A stretch of DNA of 57,669 nt from Burkholderiales bacterium (GTDB taxonomy: Bacteria > Pseudomonadota > Gammaproteobacteria > Burkholderiales > Burkholderiaceae_C). The position numbers and the translations under genes are program-made. Each line of letters starts with the position of its first letter. The first letter of the stretch is position 1. Below the pieces are notes generated by a model that saw nothing but the letters and a program-made list of their open reading frames with translations, made no database searches and was not told the origin of the DNA. The DNA lies in NCBI GenBank assembly GCA_016191995.1, contig JACPVA010000186.1, forward strand, positions 1-57,669. Direction: 5' to 3'. Below are positions 1-10,740 of the stretch, one piece after another.

Positions 1-6
1 CCGACC

Positions 7-345
7 CTCCTCCTTTACTTACGGGAGAGGGGGCCCGGCACCCTTGGCCGGCTACCGCGGGGGTTTTCGGCGGTCGAACACCACCTTGGCAGCTACGAAG
101 CCGGGAGCGGGCCGGCCGGGGCGCGCGTGGGAGGCGCCGAGAAGCGCAGGGCGCCTGGCCGCGCGCGCAGCGCGCATCCCCATCTGACTCGTCGCCTTTG
201 TTCGAGCGCAGTGAGCGCAGCGAACGAAGCGAGTTAGGCGACGGGCCAGGCGACCGAGCATCGCAGGGGAGTCGGCGCGCAGCGCCGACCGCCTCCGCCG
301 CGCGCCCCGGTCGGCCCGCTCCCGGCTTCGCCGCCCTGGCCATCG
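7..345 (+). repeat. Dispersed intergenic repeat, copy A
   Basis: Non-coding GC-rich segment that matches the reverse complement of about 16675-17089 block by block. Bases 7-31 are identical over 25 nt to 17065-17089. The blocks around 100-150 and 258-340 are near-identical to the matching parts of the other copy. Bases 150-250 form an imperfect inverted repeat whose ends read CGCCTGGCC and GGCCAGGCG; in copy B the corresponding ends are altered together. Translations here are low-complexity and resemble no protein. Bases 345-599 hold no gene that I can support, only two GC hairpins (465-481 and 540-561). Confidence 0.75.
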
Positions 346-539
346 CACGCGGGCACGCCATCGTGGGCCCTGAGCGGCCAAGGGCCGCTTGGGGCCGCCC
401 GCGGCCGATCGCCGGCAACCCAGTCCTTGTCGATCGAGCGCAAACGCGTAGGAGCCGTCGACGTGTCCCGCGACGCGGGACGCCGGCGCCAAGACCCTTC
501 GCCGGACACCGCGGCCGGACGCTGGAACACTCCGACGCC

Positions 540-561
540 GGCCGCGAGCTTCTTCGCGGCC
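540..561. other. Hairpin upstream of the peroxiredoxin gene
   Basis: Eight-base perfect arms (GGCCGCGA and TCGCGGCC) enclose a six-base loop, ending 38 nt before the peroxiredoxin start. There is no T-run, so it is not a clear terminator. It could end transcription from genes left of the window or act in the leader. Confidence 0.3.
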
Positions 562-599
562 GCCATCCGACGATGTCACGACGACGAAAGGACGACCGC

Positions 600-1112
600 A
601 TGCTGAAGATCGGCGACCGGCTGCCCGCGGGCACGCTGCAGGAGTACATCGAGGTCGAGGGGGAGGGCTGCTCCGTCGGCCCGAACAGCTTCGACGTCCA
701 CCAGGCCACGGCGGGCAAGAAGATCGCGATCTTCGCGCTGCCCGGCGCCTACACGCCGACCTGCTCGGCCAAGCATGTGCCGGGCTACGTCGACAGGGCC
801 GACGCGCTGAAGGCGGCCGGCGTCGACGAGATCTGGTGCGTCTCGGTCAACGATGCCTTCGTGATGGGCGCCTGGGGCCGCGAACTGAAGACCGCCGGCA
901 AGGTGCGCATGATGGCCGACGGCAGCGCCGCGTTCACCCGCGCCACCGGGCTGACGCTCGACCTCACCGCCGCCGGGCTGGGCCTGCGCTCCAACCGCTA
1001 CTCGATGCTGGTCGACGATGGCGTGGTAAAGACCCTCAACGTCGAGGCGCCGGGGAAGTTCGAGGTCAGCGACGCCGACACCATGCTGGCGCAGGTCAAG
1101 GCTGCGTCCTGA
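600..1112 (+). CDS. Peroxiredoxin, Prx5-like (AhpC/TSA redoxin fold)
   Basis: A 170-residue thiol peroxidase expected to reduce hydrogen and alkyl peroxides in the cytoplasm. The peroxidatic-cysteine motif PGAYTPTCSAKHVPGY lies near residues 48-63, with Cys55 as the likely peroxidatic residue. The rest follows the Prx5 layout: a WCVSVND segment, MMADGSAAFTRATG, then SNRYSMLVDDGVVKTLNVE. The ATG at 600 fits the family length and has a GAAAGGA ribosome-binding site about 8 nt upstream; the frame is open further upstream, but only through repeat sequence. It sits where rpsQ normally precedes rplN, separated from rplN by 241 bp that contain a promoter, so it is probably a separate transcription unit. 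Confidence 0.93.
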   Translation: MLKIGDRLPAGTLQEYIEVEGEGCSVGPNSFDVHQATAGKKIAIFALPGAYTPTCSAKHVPGYVDRADALKAAGVDEIWCVSVNDAFVMGAWGRELKTAGKVRMMADGSAAFTRATGLTLDLTAAGLGLRSNRYSMLVDDGVVKTLNVEAPGKFEVSDADTMLAQVKAAS

Positions 1113-1196
1113 GCGCGGCGCGCGCTGCCGCGGCGCCGCCCCGCTCCGGCCGGCGCGGCGCCGGGCGCCCGCCGCAGCACCGGGCTGCACCAGGCC

Positions 1197-1226
1197 TTGA
1201 CAAGGCCCCTGCCGCGCGCTGATAAT
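1197..1226 (+). promoter_or_regulatory. Sigma-70 type promoter of the rplN (spc) operon
   Basis: A perfect -35 box TTGACA (1197-1202) and a -10 box GATAAT (1221-1226, five of six consensus bases) are separated by 18 bp. The predicted start leaves a leader of about 120 nt before rplN at 1354. It is the clearest promoter in the window and lies just where the ribosomal run begins. Confidence 0.75.
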
Positions 1227-1353
1227 CCGCAGCTTCGCCGTGAGACGGCGCGCTGCCACCGTGCAGCGCCGCCGCGCGGCTCCGACCCACACCAGGGGCC
1301 CAAGACTGGCCTGCTGCCTTCCCGAGGCGGCGGGTCCAAGTTGGGGACAGACG

Positions 1354-1722
1354 ATGATCCAAATGCAATCGCGGCTCGACGTGGCCGACAACACGGGCGC
1401 GAAGTCCGTAATGTGCATCAAGGTGCTCGGCGGCTCCAAGCGGCGCTATGCGGGCATCGGCGACGTCATCAAGGTCAGCATCAAGGAGGCGGCCCCGCGC
1501 GGCCGCGTCAAGAAGGGCGAGATCTACAACGCCGTCGTCGTGCGCACCGCCAAGGGCGTGCGGCGCCAGGACGGCTCGCTCGTCAAGTTCGACGGCAACG
1601 CCGCGGTGCTGCTGAACAACAAGCTCGAGCCGATCGGCACCCGCATCTTCGGCCCGGTGACGCGCGAACTGCGCACCGAGCGCTTCATGAAGATCGTCTC
1701 GCTGGCGCCGGAAGTGCTCTGA
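1354..1722 (+). CDS. rplN: 50S ribosomal protein L14
   Basis: L14 binds 23S rRNA and forms part of the 30S-50S bridge. The protein is 122 residues, exactly the usual bacterial length, starting [17 protein letters not shown] and ending with the conserved [14 protein letters not shown]. The frame is open further upstream, but the ATG at 1354 gives the family N-terminus. It is the first gene after the promoter at 1197-1226, and rplX follows after 28 nt. The usual upstream partner rpsQ is absent from its side. Confidence 0.98.
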   Translation: MIQMQSRLDVADNTGAKSVMCIKVLGGSKRRYAGIGDVIKVSIKEAAPRGRVKKGEIYNAVVVRTAKGVRRQDGSLVKFDGNAAVLLNNKLEPIGTRIFGPVTRELRTERFMKIVSLAPEVL

Positions 1723-1750
1723 CGCCCGGCGCGCGACCCGAGGACCCACC

Positions 1751-2068
1751 ATGAACAAGATCCGCAAGGGCGACCAGGTCATCGTGCTGGCCGGCCGCGA
1801 CAAGGGCCGCCGCGGCACCGTGGCGCGGCGCGTCGACGACGACCACCTCGTCGTCGAGGGCGTCAACGTCGTCAAGAAGCACGTCAAGCCGAATCCGATG
1901 AAGGGCACCACCGGCGGCGTCGTCGACAAGACGATGCCGATCCACCAGTCCAACGTCGCGATCTACAACCCTGCGACCGGCAAGGCCGACCGGGTCGGCA
2001 TCAGGCTGCTGGACGACGGCAAGAAGATGCGCGTCTACAAGTCCAGCGGCGAAGCGATCAAGGCCTGA
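1751..2068 (+). CDS. rplX: 50S ribosomal protein L24
   Basis: An early-assembly protein of the large subunit, 105 residues. The N-terminal KOW motif is evident ([20 protein letters not shown], residues 2-21), followed by the conserved [15 protein letters not shown] segment. A GAGGA site lies upstream of the ATG. It is 28 nt after rplN and 11 nt before rplE, in the standard spc order. Confidence 0.98.
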   Translation: MNKIRKGDQVIVLAGRDKGRRGTVARRVDDDHLVVEGVNVVKKHVKPNPMKGTTGGVVDKTMPIHQSNVAIYNPATGKADRVGIRLLDDGKKMRVYKSSGEAIKA

Positions 2069-2079
2069 GGATCATCGAG

Positions 2080-2643
2080 ATGGCACAGCAGCAACCCGCC
2101 GCGCCGGCCCGTTTGCAGTCCTTCTACAAGGACAAGGTCGTCCCCGACCTGATGGCCAAGTTCGGCTATCGGTCGGTCATGCAGGTCCCGCGCCTGCGCA
2201 AGATCACGCTCAACATGGGGGTCGGCGAGGCGGTGGCCGACAAGAAGGTCATGGAGCACGCCGTCGCGGACCTGACCAAGATCGCCGGCCAGAAGCCGGT
2301 GGTCACGAAGTCGCGCATGGCGATCGCCGGGTTCAAGATCCGCGAGAACGTGCCGGTCGGCTGCATGGTCACGCTGCGCGGCGCGCGCATGTACGAGTTC
2401 CTCGACCGCTTCGTCACCGTCGCGCTGCCGCGCGTGCGCGACTTTCGCGGCATCTCGGGGCGCGCCTTCGACGGCCGCGGCAACTACAACGTCGGCGTCA
2501 AGGAGCAGATCATCTTCCCCGAGATCGACTACGACAAGATCGACACGCTGCGCGGGCTGAACATCAGCATCACGACCAGCGCCAGGAGCGACGAGGAGTG
2601 CAAGGCGCTGCTGGCGGCATTCCGCTTCCCGTTCAAGAACTGA
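2080..2643 (+). CDS. rplE: 50S ribosomal protein L5
   Basis: Binds 5S rRNA in the central protuberance. At 187 residues it is slightly longer than the common 179 because of an extra stretch (AQQQPAAPA) before the conserved [19 protein letters not shown]. The conserved core [20 protein letters not shown] and the C-terminal [17 protein letters not shown] are intact. It ends 8 nt before rpsN. Confidence 0.97.
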   Translation: MAQQQPAAPARLQSFYKDKVVPDLMAKFGYRSVMQVPRLRKITLNMGVGEAVADKKVMEHAVADLTKIAGQKPVVTKSRMAIAGFKIRENVPVGCMVTLRGARMYEFLDRFVTVALPRVRDFRGISGRAFDGRGNYNVGVKEQIIFPEIDYDKIDTLRGLNISITTSARSDEECKALLAAFRFPFKN

Positions 2644-2651
2644 GGTGACCC

Positions 2652-2957
2652 GTGGCGAAGAAGTCCATCAAGCAGCGCGAGGCCAAGCGGGAACAGCTGG
2701 TCGCCAAGTACGCGAAGAAGCGCGCCGAGCTGCAGGCCGTCGTCGGCGACACGAAGCGTTCCGAGGAGGAGCGCTACCTGGCGCGGCTGGAGCTGCAGAA
2801 GCTGCCGCGCAACGCCAACCCGACGCGGCTGCGCAGCCGCTGCGCGCTGACCGGGCGCGCGCGCGGCACCTTCCGTCTGTTCGGGCTGTCGCGCAACAAG
2901 ATCCGCGAGCTCGCCTTCAAGGGCGACATCCCGGGCGTGGTCAAGGCCAGCTGGTGA
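2652..2957 (+). CDS. rpsN: 30S ribosomal protein S14, zinc-free type
   Basis: Small-subunit head protein of 101 residues with a GTG start. It is the longer, zinc-free form: the region that carries CxxC pairs in the short form reads [20 protein letters not shown], with a single cysteine. The terminal [10 protein letters not shown] is the family ending. Position between rplE and rpsH is canonical. Confidence 0.97.
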   Translation: MAKKSIKQREAKREQLVAKYAKKRAELQAVVGDTKRSEEERYLARLELQKLPRNANPTRLRSRCALTGRARGTFRLFGLSRNKIRELAFKGDIPGVVKASW

Positions 2958-2987
2958 GGTCGGCGCGAGCCCTGCAGGAGAACATCG

Positions 2988-3383
2988 ATGAGCATGAGTG
3001 ATCCCATCGCCGACATGCTGACCCGCATCCGCAACGCCCAGCGCGTCGAGAAGGTGTCGGTGACGATGCCGTCGTCCAAGCTGAAGGTCGCGATCGCCCA
3101 GGTCCTGAAGGACGAGGGCTATATCGAGGACTTCGCGGTCCGCAGCGACGGCGGCAAGAGCGAGCTCGACCTCACGCTGAAGTACTACGCCGGCCGCCCC
3201 GTCATCGAGCGCATCGAGCGCGTCAGCCGCCCGGGGCTGCGTGTCTACAAGGGCCGCCACGAGATCCCGCAGGTGATGAACGGCCTCGGCGTGGCGATCG
3301 TCACCACGCCGCGCGGCGTCATGACCGACCGCAAGGCGCGCGCCAGCGGCGTCGGCGGCGAAGTCCTGTGCTACGTCGCCTGA
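2988..3383 (+). CDS. rpsH: 30S ribosomal protein S8
   Basis: Primary 16S rRNA binder of 131 residues, starting [18 protein letters not shown]. In E. coli S8 also represses the spc operon by binding mRNA near rplE; I did not identify such a site here. The C-terminal segment [20 protein letters not shown] is typical. A CAGGAG site precedes the start. A second in-frame ATG six bases downstream is possible, but the first gives the usual MSM beginning. Confidence 0.98.
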   Translation: MSMSDPIADMLTRIRNAQRVEKVSVTMPSSKLKVAIAQVLKDEGYIEDFAVRSDGGKSELDLTLKYYAGRPVIERIERVSRPGLRVYKGRHEIPQVMNGLGVAIVTTPRGVMTDRKARASGVGGEVLCYVA

Positions 3384-3396
3384 GGAGGCCGCCGAC

Positions 3397-3930
3397 ATGT
3401 CCCGCATTGGAAGGATGCCCGTCGAGATTCCACAGGGCGTGGAAGTCTCGATTTCGGCCGACGCGGTCGCCGTCAAGGGCGCCGGCGGCACGCTGACGCA
3501 TTCGCTGCACCGGCACGTGAGCCTGCAGCGCGACGGCGCCCGCCTGCGCGTGCAGACCCGCGCCGACGGCACCGACGCCGGCGCCGTCAGCGGCACCACG
3601 CGCGCGCTGCTGGCCAACATGGTGCGCGGCGTCAGCAAGGGCTTCGAGCGCAAGCTCAGCCTGGTCGGCGTCGGCTACCGCGCGCAGGCGCAGGGCAACC
3701 GGCTCAACCTGCAGGTCGGCTACTCGCACCCGGTCGTCAAGGAGATGCCCGCCGGGATCAAGGTCGAGTGCCCGACGCCGACCGAGATCGTCATCAAGGG
3801 CGCCGACCGCCAGGCCGTCGGCCAGATCGCCGCCGAGGTACGCGCGGTGCGCCCGCCCGAGCCCTACAAGGGCAAGGGGATCCGCTACGCCGACGAGCGA
3901 GTGGTCCTCAAAGAGACGAAGAAGAAGTGA
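3397..3930 (+). CDS. rplF: 50S ribosomal protein L6
   Basis: Large-subunit protein near the factor-binding site, 177 residues, the standard length. It begins [19 protein letters not shown] and contains the repeat-domain motifs [20 protein letters not shown] and [20 protein letters not shown]. It ends [12 protein letters not shown] with a lysine-rich tail. Directly follows rpsH (13 nt) and precedes rplR (12 nt). Confidence 0.98.
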   Translation: MSRIGRMPVEIPQGVEVSISADAVAVKGAGGTLTHSLHRHVSLQRDGARLRVQTRADGTDAGAVSGTTRALLANMVRGVSKGFERKLSLVGVGYRAQAQGNRLNLQVGYSHPVVKEMPAGIKVECPTPTEIVIKGADRQAVGQIAAEVRAVRPPEPYKGKGIRYADERVVLKETKKK

Positions 3931-3942
3931 AGGAGCGTCACG

Positions 3943-4299
3943 ATGGCTGACAAGAAGGAGCAGCGCCAGCGCCGCGCGCGCCAGACGCGCGTGCGCATCG
4001 CGCAGCAGGGCGTCGCGCGGCTGGCCGTGCACCGCAGCAACGCGCACATCTACGCCAACCTGATCTCCGACGACGGCGCGCGCGTGCTCGCCAGCGCGTC
4101 GACGCTCGAGAAGGATGTGCGCGGCGAGCTGGCCAATGGCGGCAATGTCGCCGCCGCGGCGCTGATCGGCCGGCGCATCGCGGAGAAGGCCAAGGCGGCC
4201 GGCATCGAGCGCGTCGCCTTCGACCGCTCGGGATTCGCCTACCACGGCCGCGTCAAGGCGCTGGCCGAGGCCGCGCGCGAAGCCGGTCTGCAGTTCTGA
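3943..4299 (+). CDS. rplR: 50S ribosomal protein L18
   Basis: 5S rRNA-binding protein, 118 residues. Conserved elements are [20 protein letters not shown] and the C-terminal [20 protein letters not shown]. The N-terminus is arginine-rich. An AGGAG site precedes the ATG. Sits between rplF and rpsE in the usual order. Confidence 0.98.
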   Translation: MADKKEQRQRRARQTRVRIAQQGVARLAVHRSNAHIYANLISDDGARVLASASTLEKDVRGELANGGNVAAAALIGRRIAEKAKAAGIERVAFDRSGFAYHGRVKALAEAAREAGLQF

Positions 4300-4330
4300 T
4301 CGCGCCCGGCCCGGCAGAAGGACATACACG

Positions 4331-4849
4331 ATGGCAAAGTTCACCCCCCGCGCCCAGATCGAAGCCAACGACGACGGCCTGAAGGAGAAGATGATCGCGG
4401 TCAACCGCGTCACCAAGGTCGTCAAGGGTGGCCGCACGCTGAGCTTCGCGGCGCTGACCGTCGTCGGCGACGGCGACGGCCGCATCGGCATGGGCAAGGG
4501 CAAGGCCAAGGAAGTGCCGGTCGCGGTGCAGAAGGCGATGGAGGCGGCGCGGCGCAACATGTTCAAGGTCGCGCTGAGGAACGGCACGATCCAGCACAAC
4601 GTCGCCGGCCACCACGGCGCGGCGCGCGTGCTGATGGCGCCGGCCAAGCCCGGCGACGGCATCATCGCCGGCGGCCCGATGCGCGCCGTGTTCGAGGTGC
4701 TCGGCGTGACCGACATCGTCGCCAAGAGCACCGGCACGTCGAACCCCTACAACATGGTGCGCGCGACGCTGGACGCGCTGCGCAGCTCGACGACGCCGGC
4801 CGAGGTCGCCGCCAAGCGCGGCAAGACCGTCGAGCAGATCTTCGAGTGA
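4331..4849 (+). CDS. rpsE: 30S ribosomal protein S5
   Basis: Small-subunit accuracy protein with 172 residues. The S5 N-terminal double-stranded-RNA-like domain ([20 protein letters not shown] onward) is followed by the C-terminal domain with GSGIIAGG-like [19 protein letters not shown]. It ends four bases after a GTG of the next frame, but rpmD more likely starts further down. Confidence 0.98.
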   Translation: MAKFTPRAQIEANDDGLKEKMIAVNRVTKVVKGGRTLSFAALTVVGDGDGRIGMGKGKAKEVPVAVQKAMEAARRNMFKVALRNGTIQHNVAGHHGAARVLMAPAKPGDGIIAGGPMRAVFEVLGVTDIVAKSTGTSNPYNMVRATLDALRSSTTPAEVAAKRGKTVEQIFE

Positions 4850-4872
4850 GCTCAGCGCGCGAGGAAACCGAG

Positions 4873-5058
4873 ATGTCCGACAAGAAGACCCTGACCGTCA
4901 AGCTCGTGCGCAGCGTCGCCGGCACGCGCCAGGACCACCGCGCGACCGTGCGCGGGCTGGGCCTGCGGCGCCTGAACAGCGAGCGCACGCTGGAGGACAC
5001 GCCGGCGGTGCGCGGCATGATCGACAAGATCGCGTACCTGGTGCGCGTGGTCGGCTGA
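4873..5058 (+). CDS. rpmD: 50S ribosomal protein L30
   Basis: A 61-residue protein ([20 protein letters not shown] and so on) with the family ending [13 protein letters not shown]. The frame is open from a GTG at 4846 overlapping the rpsE stop, but that adds nine residues outside the family. The ATG at 4873 has a GAGGAAA site and gives the normal length. Confidence 0.96.
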   Translation: MSDKKTLTVKLVRSVAGTRQDHRATVRGLGLRRLNSERTLEDTPAVRGMIDKIAYLVRVVG

Positions 5059-5076
5059 ACCCGAAGAGGCCCGACG

Positions 5077-5526
5077 ATGGAACTCAACACGATCAAACCG
5101 GCCGCCGGGGCGAAGAAGCCACGCCGGCGCGTCGGCCGCGGCATCGGCTGTGGCCTGGGCAAGACCGCGGGCCGCGGCCACAAGGGGCAGAAGTCGCGCG
5201 CCGGCGGCTTCCACAAGGTCGGCTTCGAGGGCGGGCAGATGCCGCTGCAGCGCCGGCTGCCCAAGCGCGGGTTCAAGTCGACGACCGCGGCGCTGCGCGC
5301 CGAGGTCACGCTCGCCGACCTCGAGCGGCTCGCGATCGACGAGGTCGACCTGCTGGGGCTCAAGCGCAGCGGGCTGGTCGGCCAGCGCGTGCGCCAGGCC
5401 AAGGTCGTCAAGGCCGGCGAGATCGCGCGCCGCGTCGTGCTGCGCGGCATCGCCGCGACGGCCGGCGCGAAGGCCGCGATCGAGGCCGCCGGCGGCAGCG
5501 TCGAGGCCGCGCCGGCGGCCGCCTGA
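5077..5526 (+). CDS. rplO: 50S ribosomal protein L15
   Basis: Large-subunit assembly protein of 149 residues. The glycine/arginine-rich N-terminus ([20 protein letters not shown], then KGQKSRAGG) is diagnostic, as is [17 protein letters not shown]. The last residues are alanine-rich. It precedes secY by 22 nt. Confidence 0.98.
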   Translation: MELNTIKPAAGAKKPRRRVGRGIGCGLGKTAGRGHKGQKSRAGGFHKVGFEGGQMPLQRRLPKRGFKSTTAALRAEVTLADLERLAIDEVDLLGLKRSGLVGQRVRQAKVVKAGEIARRVVLRGIAATAGAKAAIEAAGGSVEAAPAAA

Positions 5527-5548
5527 CGCGGCGAAGGGACGGCGGGGC

Positions 5549-6859
5549 GTGGCCACCAACGCGAACCAGCTCGCACGCAGCGGGAAGTTCGGCGACCTGC
5601 GTCGCCGCATCGTCTTCCTGCTGCTGGCGCTGCTCGTCTACCGCGTCGGGGCCCACATCCCGGTGCCGGGGATCAACCCGCAGCAGATGCAGGAGCTGTT
5701 CAACAGCCAGTCCGGCGGCATCCTCAGCCTGTTCAACATGTTCTCCGGCGGCGCGCTGTCGCGCTTCGCGGTGTTCGCGCTCGGGATCATGCCGTATATC
5801 TCGGCGTCGATCATCATGCAGCTGATGGCCTACGTCGTGCCGGCGCTGGAGGCGCTGAAGAAGGAGGGCGAGGCCGGCCGGCGCAAGATCACCCAGTACA
5901 CGCGCTACGGCACGCTGGTGCTGGCGCTGTTCCAGTCGCTGGGGATCGCGCTGGCGCTCGAGGGCTCGCCCGGGCTGGTGATCGACCCCGGGTTCGGATT
6001 CCGCATGACCGCGGTCGTCAGCCTGGTGGCCGGCACGATGTTCCTGATGTGGCTGGGCGAGCAGATCACCGAGCGCGGTCTCGGCAACGGCATCTCGCTG
6101 CTGATCTTCGCCAGCATCGTCGCCGGGCTGCCGAGCGCGATCGGCGGGCTGTTCGAGCTCGTCCGCACCGGGGCGATGAGCATCATCGTCAGCCTGCTCA
6201 TCATCGCGCTCGTGATCCTCGTGACCTACGGCGTCGTCTTCGTCGAGCGCGGCCAGCGCAAGATCCTGGTCAACTATGCCAAGCGCCAGGTCGGCAACAA
6301 GGTCTACGGCGGGCAGTCGTCGCACCTGCCGCTGAAGCTCAACATGGCCGGCGTGATCCCGCCGATCTTCGCGTCGTCGATCATCCTGCTGCCGGCGACC
6401 GTCGTCGGCTGGTTCGCCACCGGCGAGGGCGTGCGCTGGCTGCGCGACCTCGCCAGCGCGCTGTCGCCGGGGCAGCCGATCTACGTGCTGCTGTACGCCG
6501 GCATGATCGTGTTCTTCTGCTTCTTCTACACGGCACTGGTGTTCAACAGCCGCGAGACCGCGGACAACCTGAAGAAGAGCGGCGCCTTCATCCCCGGCAT
6601 CCGCCCCGGCGAGCAGACCGCGCGCCACATCGACCGCATCCTCGGCCGCCTGACGCTGGCCGGCGCGATCTACATCACCGTCGTGTGCCTGTTGCCGGAA
6701 TTCCTGATCCTGCGCTACAACGTGCCGTTCTACTTCGGCGGCACCTCGCTGTTGATCATCGTCGTCGTCACGATGGACTTCTGGGCCCAGGTCCAGAGCT
6801 ACGTGATGAGCCAGCAATACGAATCGTTATTGAAGAAGGCCAGTTTCAAGACATCGTGA
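5549..6859 (+). CDS. secY: Protein translocase subunit SecY
   Basis: Channel subunit of the SecYEG inner-membrane translocon, 436 residues, with about ten hydrophobic segments. Recognisable motifs include [11 protein letters not shown] in the first segment, [35 protein letters not shown] in the cytoplasmic loop and [15 protein letters not shown] near the end. The GTG at 5549 gives the family N-terminus; the frame is open far upstream only as an overlap with rplO. infA follows after 6 nt. Confidence 0.98.
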   Translation: MATNANQLARSGKFGDLRRRIVFLLLALLVYRVGAHIPVPGINPQQMQELFNSQSGGILSLFNMFSGGALSRFAVFALGIMPYISASIIMQLMAYVVPALEALKKEGEAGRRKITQYTRYGTLVLALFQSLGIALALEGSPGLVIDPGFGFRMTAVVSLVAGTMFLMWLGEQITERGLGNGISLLIFASIVAGLPSAIGGLFELVRTGAMSIIVSLLIIALVILVTYGVVFVERGQRKILVNYAKRQVGNKVYGGQSSHLPLKLNMAGVIPPIFASSIILLPATVVGWFATGEGVRWLRDLASALSPGQPIYVLLYAGMIVFFCFFYTALVFNSRETADNLKKSGAFIPGIRPGEQTARHIDRILGRLTLAGAIYITVVCLLPEFLILRYNVPFYFGGTSLLIIVVVTMDFWAQVQSYVMSQQYESLLKKASFKTS

Positions 6860-6865
6860 GCGCCC

Positions 6866-7084
6866 ATGTCGAAGGACGACGTCATCCAGATGCAGGGAGA
6901 GATCCTCGAGAAGCTCCCGAATACGACCTTTCGGGTCAAGCTGGAGAACGGTCACATCGTCCTCGGCCATATCTCCGGCAAGATGCGCATGCACTACATC
7001 CGCATCCTCCCCGGCGACAAGGTCACCGTCGAGCTCACCCCCTACGACCTCACGCGCGCGCGCATCGTCTTCCGCGCCAAGTAG
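6866..7084 (+). CDS. infA: Translation initiation factor IF-1
   Basis: 72 residues, the exact IF-1 length, with an S1-type OB fold: [20 protein letters not shown], then [19 protein letters not shown] and [16 protein letters not shown]. It assists IF-2/IF-3 in start-codon selection on the 30S subunit. Its place between secY and rpmJ is typical of betaproteobacteria. Confidence 0.98.
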   Translation: MSKDDVIQMQGEILEKLPNTTFRVKLENGHIVLGHISGKMRMHYIRILPGDKVTVELTPYDLTRARIVFRAK

Positions 7085-7130
7085 TCCCCGACAACGTCTC
7101 ACGCCCGAGCTACCGCCGCAGGAGAAGCCC

Positions 7131-7244
7131 ATGAAAGTCGCCGCATCGGTCAAGAAGATGTGCCGCCACTGCCGCATCATCCGCCGCCACGGCGTGGTGC
7201 GCGTGATCTGCACCGACCCACGTCACAAGCAGCGGCAGGGCTGA
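7131..7244 (+). CDS. rpmJ: 50S ribosomal protein L36
   Basis: Very short gene of 37 residues, starting [20 protein letters not shown] and ending [11 protein letters not shown]. It keeps the zinc ligands Cys11, Cys14, Cys27 and His32, so it is the zinc-binding form. A GGAG site precedes the ATG. It lies between infA and rpsM as in E. coli-type spc operons. Confidence 0.97.
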   Translation: MKVAASVKKMCRHCRIIRRHGVVRVICTDPRHKQRQG

Positions 7245-7327
7245 CCTGCCGCGGCGCCCGCCGCGGCGCCGACCGACGGCCGCGCGCGCCGACCGCGCGT
7301 GGCACCCCGAGATTCCGAGGTAAGCAC

Positions 7328-7693
7328 ATGGCACGCATCGCCGGCATCAATATCCCGCCCCACAAGCACGCCGAGATCGGCCTGACCGCCATCTACGGCG
7401 TCGGCCGCAGCACCGCGCAGAAGATCTGCGAGGTGGTCGGCATCGCCTACTCGAAGAAGATCAAGGATCTCGACGACACCGAGCTCGAACGCATCCGCGA
7501 GGAGCTGTTCAAGCTGACGATCGAGGGCGACCTGCGCCGCGAGTACACGATGAATATCAAGCGGCTGATGGACCTGGGCTGCTACCGCGGCTTCCGGCAT
7601 CGCCGCGGGCTGCCCGTGCGCGGCCAGCGCACGCGCACCAATGCCCGCACCCGCAAGGGCCCGAGCAAGGGTGCGATCGCCGCCAAGAAGTAA
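7328..7693 (+). CDS. rpsM: 30S ribosomal protein S13
   Basis: Head protein contacting the P-site tRNA, 121 residues. Conserved sequence includes [20 protein letters not shown] and the C-terminal [20 protein letters not shown]. The ATG at 7328 gives the exact family N-terminus; the frame is open upstream without meaning. First gene of the alpha-operon part. Confidence 0.98.
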   Translation: MARIAGINIPPHKHAEIGLTAIYGVGRSTAQKICEVVGIAYSKKIKDLDDTELERIREELFKLTIEGDLRREYTMNIKRLMDLGCYRGFRHRRGLPVRGQRTRTNARTRKGPSKGAIAAKK

Positions 7694-7720
7694 GCCCCAC
7701 GCGACCGGAGAAAACCCGTC

Positions 7721-8125
7721 ATGGCCAAGCCCCCCGCCAGCACCGCCGCGCGCCGCGTCAGCCGCAAGGTGCGCAAGAACGTCGCCGACGGCGTCGCGCA
7801 CGTGCACGCGTCGTTCAACAACACCATCATCACGATCACCGACCGCCAGGGCGGCGCGCTCGCCTGGGCGTCCAGCGGCGGCCAGGGCTTCAAGGGCTCG
7901 CGCAAGTCGACGCCGTTCGCGGCCCAGGTCGCCGCCGAGATGGCCGGCCGCGCCGCGCAGGAGCACGGGATCAAGAACCTGGATGTCAAGATCCGCGGCC
8001 CCGGGCCGGGGCGCGAGTCCTCGGTGCGCGCGCTGGCGTCGCTCGGCATCCGCATCAACTCGATCAGCGACGTGACGCCGATCCCGCACAACGGCTGCCG
8101 GCCGCAGAAGCGCCGGCGCGTCTGA
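7721..8125 (+). CDS. rpsK: 30S ribosomal protein S11
   Basis: Platform protein of 134 residues. It contains [38 protein letters not shown] and the terminal [18 protein letters not shown], all hallmark S11 sequence. The GGAGAAAA site is upstream of the ATG. A 242-bp gap follows before rpsD. Confidence 0.98.
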   Translation: MAKPPASTAARRVSRKVRKNVADGVAHVHASFNNTIITITDRQGGALAWASSGGQGFKGSRKSTPFAAQVAAEMAGRAAQEHGIKNLDVKIRGPGPGRESSVRALASLGIRINSISDVTPIPHNGCRPQKRRRV

Positions 8126-8131
8126 GCGCGA

Positions 8132-8151
8132 GGCGGCGCCGTCGCGCCGCC
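8132..8151. terminator. Possible attenuator hairpin between rpsK and rpsD
   Basis: GGCGGCGC and GCGCCGCC form an eight-base stem around CGTC, six bases after the rpsK stop. No T-run follows, so termination is uncertain. The rest of the 8126-8367 gap shows a TACAAT (8170-8175) without a matching -35 box. Confidence 0.35.
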
Positions 8152-8367
8152 CCGGCCTCGCCGCGCAGCTACAATCCACAGTTTTTCCGACCGGCGGCGG
8201 CCACGCCTGCGCGCCGGCATCCCCCAGGGGCCCGCGCCGCAGCGCCGGCGGCCGCCCGCCCCCAAGCCCACCGTCTGCCGCCGGCACCAAGACCGGGACC
8301 AGACTCGCGCGGGGCGCCCCGTCCGGGGCGCGGCCGCGTCAGGACACAGACCTCGAGAGGATCGACA

Positions 8368-8991
<624 letters not shown>

Positions 8992-9161
8992 GCGCGCGCG
9001 CGTGCCGGTGGCGACGAAGCCGCCGGTGCCTGCCGCGCACCCGATAGCGACCGCCCTGCCCGCCGGGCGCGGGACGGCCCGCGAGCCTTCCCCTCGCCCG
9101 GCCTGGTCCATCAGCCTTATCGGTGTAACGAGCCGAGGGTATTGACAGGAACAACGACCCC

Positions 9162-10154
9162 ATGCAAACGACACTTCTCAAGCCCAAGGCCATCCACGTC
9201 GAGCCGCTCGGCGAGTATCGCGCCAAGGCCACCCTCGAGCCCTTCGAGCGCGGCTACGGCCACACGCTGGGCAACGCGCTGCGGCGCGTGCTGCTGTCGT
9301 CGATGATCGGCTACGCGCCGACCGAGGTGACGATCGCCGGCGTGCTGCACGAGTACTCCGCAATCGACGGCGTGCAGGAGGACGTGGTCCACGTCATGCT
9401 CAACCTCAAGGGCGTGGTCTTCAAGCTGCACAACCGCGACGAGGTCACGCTGGTGCTGCGCAAGGAGGGCGAAGGCGCGGTCACCGCGGCCGACATCCAG
9501 ACCCCGCACGACGTCGAGATCATCAACCCCGGCCACGTCATCGCGCACCTCGCGCAGGGCGGCAAGCTCGACATGCAGATCAAGGTCGAGAAGGGGCGCG
9601 GCTACGTCCCCGGCACGCTGCGCCGCCATGGCGACGAGCCGACCAAGACGATCGGCCGCATCGTGCTGGACGCATCGTTCTCGCCGGTGCGCCGCGTCAG
9701 CTATGCGGTCGAGAACGCACGCGTCGAGCAGCGCACCGATCTGGACAAGCTGGTGATGGAGATCGAGACGAACGGCGCTGTCAGCCCGGAGGAGGCGGTG
9801 CGTGCATCGGCCAAGATCCTGGTCGAGCAGCTCGCGATCTTCGCCCAGCTGCCGTCGGACAATATCGAGGAGATGCTCGCCGCCGCGCCGCAGAAGGCCG
9901 CCGCCAGCTTCGACCCGATCCTGCTGCGCCCGGTCGACGAGCTCGAGCTGACGGTGCGCTCGGCCAACTGCCTGAAGGCCGAGAATATCTACTACATCGG
10001 CGACCTGATCCAGCGCACCGAGACCGAGCTGCTGAAGACCCCGAACCTGGGCCGCAAGAGCCTCAACGAGATCAAGGAAGTGCTCGCCTCGCGCGGGCTG
10101 ACGCTGGGCGCGCGGCTGGAGAACTGGCCGCCGCAGGGGCTGGACCGGCGCTGA
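9162..10154 (+). CDS. rpoA: DNA-directed RNA polymerase alpha subunit
   Basis: 330 residues. The N-terminal assembly domain carries [20 protein letters not shown], and the C-terminal helix-hairpin domain carries [20 protein letters not shown] and [18 protein letters not shown], which contacts UP elements and activators. It keeps the standard place between rpsD and rplQ. The 170-bp gap before it contains a TTGACA close to the start that has no room for a -10 box. Confidence 0.99.
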   Translation: MQTTLLKPKAIHVEPLGEYRAKATLEPFERGYGHTLGNALRRVLLSSMIGYAPTEVTIAGVLHEYSAIDGVQEDVVHVMLNLKGVVFKLHNRDEVTLVLRKEGEGAVTAADIQTPHDVEIINPGHVIAHLAQGGKLDMQIKVEKGRGYVPGTLRRHGDEPTKTIGRIVLDASFSPVRRVSYAVENARVEQRTDLDKLVMEIETNGAVSPEEAVRASAKILVEQLAIFAQLPSDNIEEMLAAAPQKAAASFDPILLRPVDELELTVRSANCLKAENIYYIGDLIQRTETELLKTPNLGRKSLNEIKEVLASRGLTLGARLENWPPQGLDRR

Positions 10155-10274
10155 GCGCCGGCGGCCGCGACAGGGGCCGGTGCTGCCGGCCGATGTGACA
10201 AGGGCCGGACACCCCGGCCGGTGCCATCCCCGGTACCTGATACGGCCGGGGCTCGATAAGGAAAGGAAAGCACC

Positions 10275-10676
10275 ATGCGCCACCGCCACGGACTGCGCAA
10301 ACTCAACCGCACCAGCAGCCATCGCCAGGCGATGCTGCGCAACATGTGCAACTCGCTGATCACGCACGAGGCGATCAGGACCACGGTCCCCAAGGCCAAG
10401 GAACTGCGCCGCGTCGTCGAGCCGCTGATCACGCTGGCCAAGCAGGCCACGCTGGCCAACCGCCGGCTCGCGTTCGACCGCACGCGCGACCGCGACGTCG
10501 TCGTCAAGCTGTTCGAAGTCCTCGGCCCGCGCTACGTCGCGCGCCCGGGCGGCTACACGCGCATCCTGAAGACCGGCTGGCGCCTCGGCGACAACGCGCC
10601 GATGGCCTTCGTCGAGCTGGTCGACCGGCCGGAGCCGGCAGCGGCGCAGGGCGAGGCCGGCGACAGCAACGCCTGA
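10275..10676 (+). CDS. rplQ: 50S ribosomal protein L17
   Basis: 133 residues beginning [20 protein letters not shown], with the conserved [20 protein letters not shown] and a C-terminal [11 protein letters not shown]. An AAGGAAAGGAA site precedes the ATG. It is the last gene of the ribosomal run, followed closely by a terminator. Confidence 0.98.
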   Translation: MRHRHGLRKLNRTSSHRQAMLRNMCNSLITHEAIRTTVPKAKELRRVVEPLITLAKQATLANRRLAFDRTRDRDVVVKLFEVLGPRYVARPGGYTRILKTGWRLGDNAPMAFVELVDRPEPAAAQGEAGDSNA

Positions 10677-10717
10677 GCGAGCTGCCGGGCTTCGCCCGGC
10701 ACCTCATGAACCCGTCG

Positions 10718-10740
10718 ACCGGCGCCTCGGGCGCCGGTTT
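10718..10740 (+). terminator. Rho-independent terminator of the spc/alpha run
   Basis: ACCGGCGCC and GGCGCCGGT form a nine-base stem with a TCG loop, followed by TTGCGTT. A smaller hairpin (10683-10701, TGCCGGGC / GCCCGGCA) lies just upstream. Together they end the rplQ transcript. The remaining bases to 10909 hold no supported gene. Confidence 0.75.

Noticed and set aside
4846..4872. GTG start for rpmD overlapping the rpsE stop
   Set aside because: It would add nine residues foreign to L30; the ATG at 4873 has its own ribosome-binding site and gives the family length.
9142..9147. TTGACA just before rpoA
   Set aside because: Only 14 bases remain before the start codon, leaving no room for a -10 box and leader.
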